Source of the DNA: Purpureocillium takamizusanense
Taxonomy: Eukaryota; Ascomycota; Sordariomycetes; Hypocreales; Ophiocordycipitaceae
Assembly (NCBI RefSeq): GCF_022605165.1
Contig: NC_063078.1
Span: forward strand, 744,001 to 808,000
Length of the DNA: 64,000 nucleotides
Direction of reading: 5' to 3'
Shown: one piece after another, positions 1 to 10,500 of the stretch
How the letters are laid out: each line of letters starts with the position of its first letter
Numbering within the stretch: the stretch's first letter is position 1
Position numbers and translations under genes: made by a program
The notes under the pieces: model-generated
What the model was told of the DNA's origin: nothing
The model's input: the letters and a program-made list of their open reading frames with translations, nothing else
Database searches by the model: none

Positions 1-66
1 CGTTTTGCAGTTTTCTGGTCCGGGATCTGCACTATTACGCCAACAAACTGAGCTCTGATGCAGTGA

Positions 67-2946
67 CTACGCTCCGAAGTGCACGAATTGCGCCCAACTC
101 AACGGCGTGTCCATGTCCACCTCTCGCACCGCCATCACTGCTTCCCTAACCGCACAAGCCACCTCTCGCCCGTCCCAAGCAATTACCTCCCTCTGTTGCC
201 TGAGCAGTGCCCGATAGAACCCACCTGCAACTTCCACGCAAACCCTATCGAGCGACGGCCACAGACAGCCCACCACATGCGGAAACCCCGCCACCTGGAA
301 CCCACTCACCACGTGAATCACCTCATCCGACAGCCGCGCCGTCTTGTTCTCCGCCGTCGAGCAGGCCGACAAATAGGCTATGTGGGCGTTAGCTAGATTC
401 AGCTCCGACACCAGCCGTACTGTCAGTCTGTCTTGCGTCAGCCCCTGCTTATCTTGTTTTTGCAAGATCAAGCCGCTGCTCGACGGGTCTGTATGGTCCG
501 TAAAGCCGTGGCAGGCAAGGTGTGCGATAGTGCAGTCTCGCATCCTGTCGACTACTTGTGCTACACTCGGAGACTTGAGTGATTGCATAGGTATATTCCC
601 TGCCAATAGCTCTGTGACGTGCTTCTCCTCTGTCATAACGCCAGGAAGGTCACACAGCTTGCCTACGCCATGGCGTAAAGCATCGGCCGGCGTGGTCGGC
701 ATGGTGGCGATCAGAAACGAGGCCTGCGTGCCCTTCGTCTTGTTAGCCCGATGATGGGCATATGCAAGAGTTTTGATGGATGGGCTGTATGATGAGATAG
801 CCCTAGTGAATGCGTTATCCGTAGATTCCGAAGAATGCATCCCGGCAGCATGAAACGGCATCGAGCTACCGAGCCCCGTGCCTATCCACCATATCCGCGG
901 CAGCGCGTCTGGCGTCTGGTCTGTATCGACTGTGTCAAGAACGGGCTTGACACACACATCCCATAGCCAGAAAAGGTACTCGAGGTACTCCGCGTTCTTC
1001 TCCGCCCGCTCTGATCTAGCTACTTCTCGCCCTGTCCACCTCCTGCTGAGCCAGGACTGTGCGTCCGACGCGAGTAGCCGTGATAGGCTAAGCGTCCGAA
1101 GAGTAGTCTGGGAGACAAGAATGGCGTCGCTTCGAAAATCAGTGATGTTAACGACCACTATAGTACCGCCTATAGCACACTTCTGCATCTCGGACACCGT
1201 CTGACCGAGCAAGAAGCGCTCGTGGCCAGCAAGTCCCCGGATCTCCTTGATACAATTATCAAGTTCAACTATGGCTTCCCGACGCTGGTTCTCTGCTTGT
1301 ACGCGAAGTGGGCCCTGCTTACGGTCGCCGGCTGTTTCGTTAATCTTGTCTCGGAGAAGTTCATAACGGCAAGCAATATCGTAGTGATCGCGTTGCAGAG
1401 ATGACAAGTCGTCCCGGCTGTCGACAAGCTGGCCGACAATGACAGCGCGACCTCTTTCGAGATTCTCGAGAGCGCTTTCAGGCTGACCAGCCGCAAGAAA
1501 GCAAGCGCAGAGATCGTTGGAAATGCCAGCGAAAGTTGACATGACGAATTGCTGGTCGCAGCGATCCAGTATCTTAGTGTTGACCACCGGCAGGAGGTCG
1601 AGGACGGCCAAGCCTAGCTGGATGGCGGGTTCAAACTTCGACTGTATAGCGAGGAGTGGAAGACAGCGGGCAGCGGCTTGGACTCGATGGAAAGGAATAG
1701 CTGTTTGACAAGCCCAAGCCGCGTGGAGACACGAGAAAGCTTCCTCAAAGTCGGCTATCTGGCGTGTCCGCTCAAACTGCCACCCAAGCTGATTTGCAAG
1801 GTTCATAACCCTACCTGCGCGGTCGGGATGGTCGGCTGGCGTCGAGGCGACTGCTTGTTTAGCTACCGCGATAGCTTCCTCTAGGTCGGCTATCTGGCCT
1901 ATTCGCTCATACCGGCTCTGAAGCCCAATTCCAAGATCGCTCAACTGACCTGCGCGGTCGGGATGATCGGCTAGTGTTGCGTCGACTGCTTGTCTGGCTA
2001 ACGTAATAGCTTCTTCTAGGTCATCTATCTGGCTTGTTTGCTTATACCGCCTCTGAAGCGTATTTCCAAGGTTACTTAAATAAGTTACGCGGTCGGGATG
2101 GTCGGTTGGCGTCGAGCTGACCGCTTGTCTAGCTACCACGATAGCTTCCTCTAGATCGGCTATCTGGCCTATCCGCTCATATCGGCTCTGAAGCTTACTT
2201 CCAAGGTTATTTAAATAACGTGCGCAAAAGGGATGATCGGGTGGTATCGCCCCGACCACTTGTCTGGCTATGATAAGGGCTTCCTCTAGGTCGGCTATCC
2301 GACCTATACACCTATACCGCCTCTGAAGCTTATTTGCAAGGTTATCGAGCCTATCTTCGCGGTCGGGATGGTCGGCTAGCGTTGCATCGACTGCTTGTCT
2401 AGCTAACGTAATAGCTTCTTCTAGGTCAGCTATCTGGCTTGTTTGCTCATACCGCCTCTCAAGCTTAGTTGCAAGGCTATTAAACCTATCTGCGCGGTCG
2501 GAATGGTCGGCTAGCATCGCCTCGACCGCTTGTCTAGCTACCGCGATAGCTTCTCCTATATTAGCTATCTCACCTGTCCGCTTATATCGCCTCTCAAGAT
2601 GATCTGCAAGGGTGTTTAAATAAGCTGCGCGGTCGGGATGGTCGGTTGGTGTTGAGCCGACCGCTTGTCTAGCTACCGCGATGGCTTCCTCTAGGTCGGC
2701 CATCTGGCCTGTCCGCTCGTACCGACACACCAGGAAGACCCCAAGGTTGTTCAATCGTTTTATTGAGCGACGTTCGTCGCCTTGTTTTAGGTCAATGCTT
2801 CCCCTGGCAAGCGACACTGCCATGTTTATGTGCTCTGTGTGTCTAAATCGTGTAAATTCGCGATATGCGTCGATGGCAAGGGCAAAAAGACATTGTCGAA
2901 TGTCATCATTTACCCGTAGCTGCTGCGCAATGTGGTAGTCGTCCAT
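67..2946 (-). CDS. TPR-repeat protein with C-terminal CHAT (caspase-like) protease domain
   Basis: One uninterrupted 959-residue reading frame, ATG at 2946 and TAG at 67-69. Residues ~60-420 hold eight ~45-residue helical repeats of the TPR/kinesin-light-chain kind, each with a core like LEEAIAVARQAV followed by DHPDR. Residues ~640-955 form a CHAT domain: the catalytic His is H813 in HLACHG and the catalytic Cys is C862 in YLSACSTA, so the protease looks competent. CHAT proteins are clan CD peptidases related to caspases and separases. In fungi, TPR-, ANK- or WD-linked CHAT proteases commonly sit beside gasdermin-like genes and are thought to activate them by cleavage. Here a gasdermin-like locus lies immediately upstream on the opposite strand, starting about 320 bp away, which suggests a shared promoter. 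The repeats are very alike at DNA level. No signal peptide is seen, so it is probably cytosolic. The domain call is firm; the partner is inferred. Confidence 0.9.
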   Translation of the reverse strand: MDDYHIAQQLRVNDDIRQCLFALAIDAYREFTRFRHTEHINMAVSLARGSIDLKQGDERRSIKRLNNLGVFLVCRYERTGQMADLEEAIAVARQAVGSTPTDHPDRAAYLNTLADHLERRYKRTGEIANIGEAIAVARQAVEAMLADHSDRADRFNSLATKLERRYEQTSQIADLEEAITLARQAVDATLADHPDREDRLDNLANKLQRRYRCIGRIADLEEALIIARQVVGAIPPDHPFCARYLNNLGSKLQSRYERIGQIADLEEAIVVARQAVSSTPTDHPDRVTYLSNLGNTLQRRYKQTSQIDDLEEAITLARQAVDATLADHPDRAGQLSDLGIGLQSRYERIGQIADLEEAIAVAKQAVASTPADHPDRAGRVMNLANQLGWQFERTRQIADFEEAFSCLHAAWACQTAIPFHRVQAAARCLPLLAIQSKFEPAIQLGLAVLDLLPVVNTKILDRCDQQFVMSTFAGISNDLCACFLAAGQPESALENLERGRAVIVGQLVDSRDDLSSLQRDHYDIACRYELLRDKINETAGDRKQGPLRVQAENQRREAIVELDNCIKEIRGLAGHERFLLGQTVSEMQKCAIGGTIVVVNITDFRSDAILVSQTTLRTLSLSRLLASDAQSWLSRRWTGREVARSERAEKNAEYLEYLFWLWDVCVKPVLDTVDTDQTPDALPRIWWIGTGLGSSMPFHAAGMHSSESTDNAFTRAISSYSPSIKTLAYAHHRANKTKGTQASFLIATMPTTPADALRHGVGKLCDLPGVMTEEKHVTELLAGNIPMQSLKSPSVAQVVDRMRDCTIAHLACHGFTDHTDPSSSGLILQKQDKQGLTQDRLTVRLVSELNLANAHIAYLSACSTAENKTARLSDEVIHVVSGFQVAGFPHVVGCLWPSLDRVCVEVAGGFYRALLRQQREVIAWDGREVACAVREAVMAVREVDMDTPLSWAQFVHFGA
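1687..2769 (-). repeat. Eight near-identical 135-bp tandem repeats encoding TPR-like units
   Basis: Within the CHAT gene, units of about 135 bp (45 codons) recur without a break. The same stretches, such as GCGGTCGGGATGGTCGG, reappear at this spacing around 1820, 2090, 2360 and 2630. The units differ mainly at a few codons on the repeat face. High internal identity is typical of fast-evolving, recombining repeat domains in fungal NLR-like and allorecognition proteins. Copy number may vary between strains. Confidence 0.85.
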
Positions 2947-3266
2947 TGTAATGACTTATGGTGCGGAGTTGGCGTCGCTCCGGAGCATGCGCCTAATTTA
3001 TAACTCATCGGGCGCTGTTGTCACGGCTAGGCAACAACTGGTCCTAGCCACAAGCCGCCCAGACGTACTCCGTAGTGGCTGAGTGGTTAGGTACGAATGG
3101 AATCTCTGGCTGATTGGCGCTTGTTCCTGCAGCTAAGCGCAAGGCGATGCACGTACAATGGAATCACCCGCGAGGCAACCTCCCAATCGAAGATGCCTGA
3201 AGTTTGTCTTTACGTGGCATGCGCTCTAAATATAGCCTTCGGAGGCCTCACGCATTGCGTATTTAG
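2947..3266. promoter_or_regulatory. Divergent intergenic region between the CHAT gene and the gasdermin-like locus
   Basis: About 320 bp separates the start codon of the CHAT gene on the minus strand from the open frame of the gasdermin-like locus on the plus strand. No separate gene is visible. Head-to-head placement suggests co-regulation from one promoter region, but no binding site could be identified. The 5' exon and start codon of the plus-strand gene may lie here. Confidence 0.4.
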
Positions 3267-4202
3267 TACCCTAGAATCTACCATACCACGACGTTGGACA
3301 AAGCTAGCACAACGCAAAATGAGGGTCAGCGTCGTCCCGTCGCAGCTGCTTCTGCCCCGGAGCTCCGTCAGCTAGGGCGCTTCATCACCAACGTTGAGTA
3401 CCCCCATCAGCATTACCATGATCCTTCTTCCGATACGCCGCTAGTCACGTTAACTTCAACGCGCTCTGCGTATACCGGGGAGCATCATGCTGCGTACGAC
3501 GCTAGCTTTCGTTTAACTCTTACTTCACTATTCTCTACCCGTTTATTAAAGATCGGCAAATCAGAAGTGCGTGTGACCACGGGCCAGTTTAGGATGTATA
3601 CTCTGGATAACTCCGCGGTGTGGTTCGACGAAGCAACGCGCTTACCGGCTACCCGAACCTGGATCGAGCGCGCTATCGATCGAGGTCGCGATATATACTT
3701 GATTGTTGGCATTCATACCGTTACGGATGCAAGCATAAGCCACGAATCTACGGCTGGGCAGAGCGCCGGTGGTCATGCTGAGATCCCCGTTAGCTTATCT
3801 CTGGCCGCGACCGGAGTTGTCGCGCCTTTTGGGCCCATGATCGATCCTAGCGTCGGCTCTTAAAAATAAAGGCTGGATGGAGCACATACGCGTTTTGTAG
3901 CCCCTGGTGAATAGGTCTGCGCGATCGAATACCGCAAACTCCGCCACGAGTGGCTATCAAATAAGCGCATCGAGAAGTCTCGGCTGTCGAACGTGCGTCA
4001 TTGGTCATCGATGGAGAGGGCGAGAGACGAGGAGGACGGTGAGGACGACATCATCGAGGTTGGACTAGAGGATGTGGATGATCTTAAAGGAGACTGGGAG
4101 AGGCAGGCCGTGGAGGGCGAAATTCTGTTTATTCGTTCAGTTGATGGACCTCAGGGGGCTAACCGAGCAAGCAATCTGGAAAGCAGAGCAGCAGCTCCGT
4201 AA
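3267..4202 (+). pseudogene. Fungal gasdermin-like (HET-Q1/RCD-1-type) gene, apparently broken
   Basis: A plus-strand frame is open from 3267 to a TAA at 3861-3863, then continues in the same phase from 3915 to a stop at 4200-4202. The order of segments fits the gasdermin pore-forming fold in fungi: an early Pro-Val strand with a following hydrophobic strand, a Tyr-containing FRLTLTSLF segment, WIERAIDRGRDIYLIVGIHT (codons ~3660-3720), a strand with an IPVSLSL core, then YRKLRHEW and an acidic tail. Three in-phase stops (3861 TAA, 3867 TAA, 3912 TAG) split it. Each is a single transition from a Gln codon, in a C-before-A context as produced by RIP. Alternatively 3852-3914 is a 63-bp phase-0 intron, but the donor GTCGGC is poor and there is no CTRAY branch site. 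No in-frame ATG is seen near the 5' end, so a first exon is missing or lost. The neighbouring CHAT protease supports the family call, which is made from pattern only. Confidence 0.55.
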
Positions 4203-6064
4203 ACAGCATGAGGACGGCACTCATCCGAGAAGCATTTACGGGACGATCGTTTCGTTCCGGGTTGAGGATCCTACCAGCCATGTGTGCAGAGGGACAAGAG
4301 TGGAAGATAATGTTGGGGAGGGGATTCGCTCCGAGACCCTTCCATGGCTGAATGATGGGTGTTACTAGCACCCACATTTGGACCTGGACTTGGTAGGTTT
4401 CTGGCTGTTGCGCACAGAGACACTGAGCATAGCACATGACTCAGGCCTGCTGTTTGTTTGCGATTGCCAGTATGTAGCTGAAGAAGTAACATCCGGAAGT
4501 GAACGAGTGAATGCACGGCTGCCAGAGCGGTGAAAAGGTAGCAAACAGCCGAAATTGAAGTCGCAGACGTCGGTTCCATTGCAACCTCAACGCGATGCAC
4601 GATATAGCACTGCACCATACCAAGAAATGCTGTGCTCCGCTAGGAGTCTGGATAACGTCACCGGCATCCACTGCTTGGACCAATTCGAGGCATATATCCC
4701 AGCATCTGAGGACTTAGCAGACGGCTGGATAAGCTCGTCCTAATTGCATGGAGCGTCCAGTCGTGCTTGGGTTGGCGTTCCAGGCACATCGACATGTGCC
4801 CGCTGCAGAGCTCTATATTCGCGAGGCGGGTGTTTGTCTGAGAGCTTGCTCACAGCGTTTAGCAACGCCCTGGATGGTCCGTGTTGAGTGGGCCAATTTC
4901 ATGGCGCTTCGGAGCACAATGGCATTCGTCGGCACAGGCATCTAACTTGCTCCGTATGCGTCCGCAAGAGAGCTTCCGCTGCGTAGCTTCACGTCTTTCG
5001 GCCCGTCTTCGCTTGCAAATTATATATTGGCGCCGTTCATGTCTGTCGGTGAAAGGCCCGGCCTACGGCGGGCACGCGGCCACCGTGCAGCGAAGCTGAA
5101 TACATTTCTGTACGACGGCTGAGCCCACACCGTGGAGCACCGGCCTCTGTATAGAATATATGGCTCATGTAGCACGAAAGTAAACGTCCGGCTTCATTGT
5201 CGATGAGCTGCCATGGCGGCTGAGCACACAAGCAAGTTGCCGCAACGCCTTGGCACCTGAGCCCTACTGACGAATTAGCATCTGGTATACCAAGGGAAAA
5301 AAGGTCTATATATTTAAAAGATCCTAGAGACCTAGAGAGGATTAATTGTAGATTGCACGCTGTTTGGCATTAAGAGAAGCTGATTTTGTAATTATTCACT
5401 TTTTCTTCTCGCCTTGAGCGGATTTTTGAAGAAAGTCGCCAAAGCGTGCAGTATCAAGAAACGGACTCCTGTCTTCTGCTTGCAAGGTAGGAGAGGAGGG
5501 CGAGAGTTCGGTTCTGCCGGGGAGGCCCCTAGCGTGGGGCGTCTCAGCTGACAGATAGGTAAGCTGCAAGGCCGCTGGGTCGCCGCCCCGCCATGTCGGG
5601 CGCGCCCCGGGCATCAGGCCACAGCGCCCCGTCACGTGGTCGATAGCGATTCGATACCTACTCCGTACGTGCCACGGGTCGCGTAGAAAGCTTGAGACTC
5701 AAGCTTTGGTCTTGTTACGAATACAGTGACACCTTTTGCTCCTACCTGACTATCCACCATTCTATGTGATCGATCTATTACATAAGCGCACCCGAGGCAG
5801 GTACATAATAACATTACTTTGTGAGCTGTGCCTGCCCCTCACTGTCCAGACCACCAAAAGCGGCGGCACGTCCCGCCCGAGTCGGTGGGCACAACAGCGC
5901 TTTCCATCATTAATCTGTATATTGTACATGTATATGGCGAAGAGCAGACATCGATTGCTGACCTGTCGCGTCTCGCCAGCCTAAAGGAGAGCATAGTTCA
6001 CCTGAGGGACAGACCGTTGCGCAACAAAAGACAACCCTCTGTCCACAAAAATACACTACCGTCA
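4203..6064. other. Intergenic region without a recognisable gene
   Basis: No open frame here has recognisable domain content or a plausible splice pattern. The part from ~5280 to 5420 is AT-rich, while ~5460-5640 is GC-rich. A perfect 21-bp inverted repeat lies at 5687-5707. The stretch separates the CHAT/gasdermin pair from the 3' end of the RGS gene. Confidence 0.5.
5687..5707. repeat. Perfect 21-bp inverted repeat
   Basis: Two 10-base arms (AAAGCTTGAG and its complement) flank a single central A. It could be a dyad binding site or chance; no flanking element boundaries or target-site duplications were seen. Confidence 0.6.
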
Positions 6065-7528
6065 TCACATCAGATTACCGCCCGGCACGGCGACAAATAT
6101 CGCCGTCACAATACCTCCCAGAACCAGTGATGCTAGTATGGCCTGCACGAAGATTGTGTCCTGAATCTGCCGCAGCGCAGGTTCCTGGATCCAGACCTCT
6201 CGATCAAAGACCTTGCGAATCACGTTCCTGCGCTCGTACTTGACGACCCAGGGCTCATCCTCGTAGCTGTTCTGGGAGCCAAACGAGTCGAAGCTGCTTT
6301 TCCCGAGATCCTCGCCATCGTCTTGGACAAACAGTTCCCAGGGTCGGACGTGGCGATGGTGCATACCATGGAGAACCACACACATGCCCTTGTACGCGGC
6401 GACGAGCGTGCTGATGCCCAGGACCAGAGCGATGGCTGACAGGGCACGGTAACCTCTGCCGAGCTTGCTGAGCGTGAGGAGAACGCCCATGATCAAGCCC
6501 CCAACAATCAAGCCTATGCCGAGCGCGCGGGCAAAGAAGACGCGGGCAGGATTGCCGTTGCATATCGACCAGCGCACAAAATTTGGGTGGGCTTGTCGGC
6601 GGAGTGACGAATCGACAGTCTTGAAAAGACCTTTGAGAGCACTAGGATGAGTAGTATAGGCGAGTGCATGGATTGCCGCCTTTTGCTCCCAGGCAGAGAG
6701 ATTGAGCTGTCGAGGCGCCCCTTCCACGATGTAAGTCGAGATGATTCTGTCTATCTCTTCGCGGAATGGTTGAATTGTGACTGCGCGAGACTGTCAGTGA
6801 CGGGGGTGATCATCCAAGCCGTGGTCATTCCTCGAGACCTACATGGCTGCTTAACCCCGGCAGAGGTGAACGCATCGGCGGCATGAGATTTGTAGCTCGA
6901 CGGCGCGAAGGAGGGCATAGTAGGTGGGCTCGAGTGAAGCGACGATTGATCGCCTGTCCCGCTATGTGGCGTTCGGGGCGGAGTATTGAAGGGGTTCCCG
7001 CCTGACGTGTCGGGCGTTTGCTTCTCGAAGTCGGTCCCTTTGAAGATCTCGGCAGCCTTGGCCTCCGGACGCAGCTTCTCTGCGTGCTCCTTTCGGATCT
7101 TGGCGATGGCATCGTCCTCCATGGCCTGCGTCCACTCCGGGGCAAGCGCCATGTCCGTCGTATCCGCGGAGTTGAAACGCTTGACGTAGTCCTTGTACCA
7201 CAGCCAGAATTGCAGGTTCTCGGCTGAGTGCTCAACGTACACGAGGTAGTTCATGAAGTCGCGAACTGTCATGGGCTAGACGAGGGGAAACACGGGTCAG
7301 GTCTCAAGGTCCATAGCATGAACCATCCCTCAATTCTCAGATACGTACTGGACAGGTGCCACCGTTCATAATGTTGTCGAAGGCCAGGGAGTCTGGAATG
7401 CCGGATGAAGAGCCAGACTGGCCGGAGCGCACAGAGCCATCGCTCCTGACATCCTCAGCCGACCCACGACCCTCGAGTGATGCCACTCGCTTGGGCCGGG
7501 TGTATGTGAGCGAAAATAATCCAGGCAT
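6065..7528 (-). CDS. RGS-domain protein with three C-terminal transmembrane helices (Rax1-like)
   Basis: Three exons join in phase, complement(6065..6780, 6843..7275, 7349..7528), giving 442 residues. The introns have donors GTACGT and GTAGGT with CTAG and GCAG acceptors. The N-terminal half carries a split regulator-of-G-protein-signalling fold: TVRDFMNYLVYVEHSAENLQ, then after a Ser/Pro-rich insert QPFREEIDRIISTYI and HPNFVRWS. The C-terminal part has three hydrophobic helices (ALGIGLIVGGLIMGVLL; ALSAIALVLGISTLVAA; ILASLVLGGIVTAIFVAV). This architecture and length match yeast Rax1 and the fungal RaxA-like RGS group, linked to polarity and Galpha signalling. The start is uncertain: the frame extends upstream to 7585 without an ATG, and MPGLFSLTY at 7528 is the first Met. 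Divergence within RGS groups makes the subfamily tentative. Confidence 0.8.
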
Positions 7529-10500
7529 TGTGCACCTTGGCCCCTCGAAGGGAGTGTATGAAACCAGGTCTGAGTAACGGAGCACAGTCCAACACTGAGG
7601 TCGGATGCAAGTGAGGAGGGTTTGATCGGTTCAAGGTTGTCAAGGGAAGAAGACAGCCACCGTATCACTCGCCAGCTTCCGTGAAAGACAAAGAGGCCGT
7701 TGACGAAGTCGTTTCCTGATCGAGGCAAGGTAGGGGCATCAATGCATAAAGTACCTGTGTGAGCAGGAACTCTGCCTCCTGCTTCCGGTCCCGTCCAAGC
7801 TTCCCTCAACCTGTAACTTAGTGTGACGAGGCTGGCTGGGTCGGCGTGCCACGCCCACCAGAGCGAGGCCTGGCCTCCCAGGGTCATGGTGTAAGTATCC
7901 CAGCATCGTGGCTGCCACAGGACCGCCACAGTGAATGCCCAGGAGCCGTGCATGCCTGCGCAGACCGATAGGGTCACGGGCCGGTGGGGCGGAGCGGTTC
8001 CGTATACATAGTTAGTACTAGTAGTTTCCTTCCTTGCAGATGAGATGGATGGCGCCGCCGACGCTAGTCGTGAGGGTGGTGAGAGGATTGGACAGGGCGA
8101 TACGAAGTACCATGAGAAGACGAGAGAGCAAGGGCTCGGGCTCGCGGACGCCAGACCATTTATTGCCAAAGACTGCGCCTACAGTACAGGGATCACTCGG
8201 CGTTGAACCGTGTTGAAGTGTTCAAGTGTTGTTCAAACAGTGTTGACTCCTGTTGGTGATCTTTCCACAGCGCCCCGATCCAGATCGGATAGCCCGCGCG
8301 AATAAATCGCACGTCAAGCTATTAGCGCCCCCCCATCCCCATCCATCATTTTGACAGAGGCACGCACGCACGCCGACCAGGGGGTTGGTCACCTTTGGTC
8401 GCCGACGCCTTCCAGCTTTGGTCGCACCCAGCCGCACGCCACCTCGGTTCACGGCTTCAAGGGTAAGGAGACGCGCGGACCAACTTGTCGTGTATTTTTT
8501 TTGGCCCTGCAGCCCGCCCGCTTGGCTGGACGAGCTATTGGCAATCGGAAAAAGAAATGAAATGGCAGAGGCTTTTGGCTGCTGCTGCTGCTGCTGCTGC
8601 TGCTGCACGCCGTCAATGTTTTCGCGCGCACGGTCCGCGCGCAAGCTGCGATCTCGCGGGCGGCTTCGAGGCTTTGCGTGCCGCGAACACCATTGATACT
8701 AGTAAAACTCCAGCGGCGGCCTATGCAGGGCGCAAGGTCTCGCTCCACGCCGAGGACGATGCCACGCAAACGATTGGACGAGTGCGGCTGGTCCCGCCTG
8801 TTTTGGTTGTGGTGTTGGCCGTCAAGTTTTTCTTCTTCACCTTGACACCTTTCCTGCTACGACCAGGCGAAGGAGTCGAGACAGGTCCGCAACCCTTGGA
8901 CCGGGCGCGCCTTCGTTAGTGCAGCATGCACGTTACCTTGTTAGCTTCGCGCGGGATGTTGCAGAATCGTGCTAGCAAGTAAAGTATGTATGTAGGTAGC
9001 ACTTCATAGCTACAGTGCCGCAGGCGAGCAAGACGTCTGGACTCGGCGCATCGGATTTAATGCTGCTTCATTGCTTATTCCACAGCTGGCAGGACACCAA
9101 CAGCGCTTCTCCATCAATCTTAGCACAGCCGATGAAAGGCTACGCTTCGCCATCCATAACAGCCGTCAAAAAGCACCATGGACCAGGCAGCTGTTCCCAC
9201 GGCCCCCAACAGATCGTCAGAAACAGGGATATCGAAGTGTTTGTTCAGAGTGTCTTTGGCCCCCGGCGGACTCATGGTGGATTCTTACACAAACGAGTGG
9301 GACTGCCGGAAATAGACGTGACCAGGTTGCCATGGTCGTTGCACGATAACAAGCAGATGGCGACATCAGCCGTTGGCGTCCTACGAAAACGAAACAGCGT
9401 ACTCGTGGCGTCGATGTTGGCATGGTACCCAGCAGCTCAGGCCTGAGAATGTCGACCGGTCATTGCAACAGGGCGCATAAAACTCAGGCACACGGCACCG
9501 TTTGGCTTGCAGGGCTACCTCCCTTTCTTCAACCCACCGGGCAGTTTTTCCAAAATGATGTGCCATGTTCGGTCGATCAACCTCGTTCCTGGGCCCAGGA
9601 AGCTGCAGGAGCCTCATGTTGGTCTTGGGAGGTGCCACTCCGCATTGTCCGCAAATCCCAACGAGATCTTGGGACCAGGGCAAGAGTCGTGGCTTGATGG
9701 GCTGGATCAAATGGTAAGTTAGAATGTGGCAGAGGGGGCGCGGCGCCACCAATGACTCAGGTGAACAATCTGCCGAAACCTGTTTAACACCCTGCTGAAC
9801 ACAATGTCAGCCACTTTCATGAGACACTCTGGGTCATCTAGAGCGCACAGACTCGACCTTGGCTAAATCGCAGCCCGGTCGTTTTTATCAAAAACTCCGC
9901 AAGCTCGACTACGACAAGGGATGGTGACAGGCTCTAAGAACCTCGCGGTCGCAGATCAGACGCCGTATTCCTCCCACACAAGACGTTCCACATGGCCACT
10001 TGCTCATGGGGAACTTAGCGTCGTCATCTAGCTTTGGAATTGCTTAGCGACTAGAGCGCAGCTTTTAATATCACAGTTTCCCATGTACCAACAGCCGCAA
10101 ATACCACGTGCAATGATGCGATCTTGACTGTCTGACTCCCGACTACCGGGCTTACTGAAGGTATCGTCAAGTTGAATACCAAAAGATCTTTTGACGCATC
10201 CGTGAGGTGTGGGATATTGCTTCGGACGGCGAAGACTAGCTTCGGGAGCGACGGGGCAAGACGTGACGTTCGTCGCGCGCAGCCGAATCACGAGCACATA
10301 TGACGCCAACTCGAGGGGGAAGGTTTCCCTCTTGTCCAGTATGGTTCCTCATCTCAAATCGTGTGGGTTCTTCCCCGTGCCATACGTCCAGCAAACGGCA
10401 GATGGACAGCCACCGAAACAGGCAAGTGACTGTGGCGCGCGGGCCGATAAGGGTAAAAACACATCTATGCTTGATCCACGCTTGTATAAGATCGCCGCCT

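Noticed and set aside
3071..3120. tRNA-like A box (TGGCTGAGTGG) upstream of the gasdermin-like locus
   Set aside because: No matching B box at proper spacing, and acceptor or anticodon stems cannot be formed.
3097..3375. ATG-initiated 92-codon frame over the gasdermin-like 5' region
   Set aside because: It is in a different phase from the conserved segments and has no domain features; it may at most supply an upstream exon start.
8485..8919. 144-codon frame spanning the GCT repeat
   Set aside because: Composition is driven by the microsatellite, with no domain or splice support.
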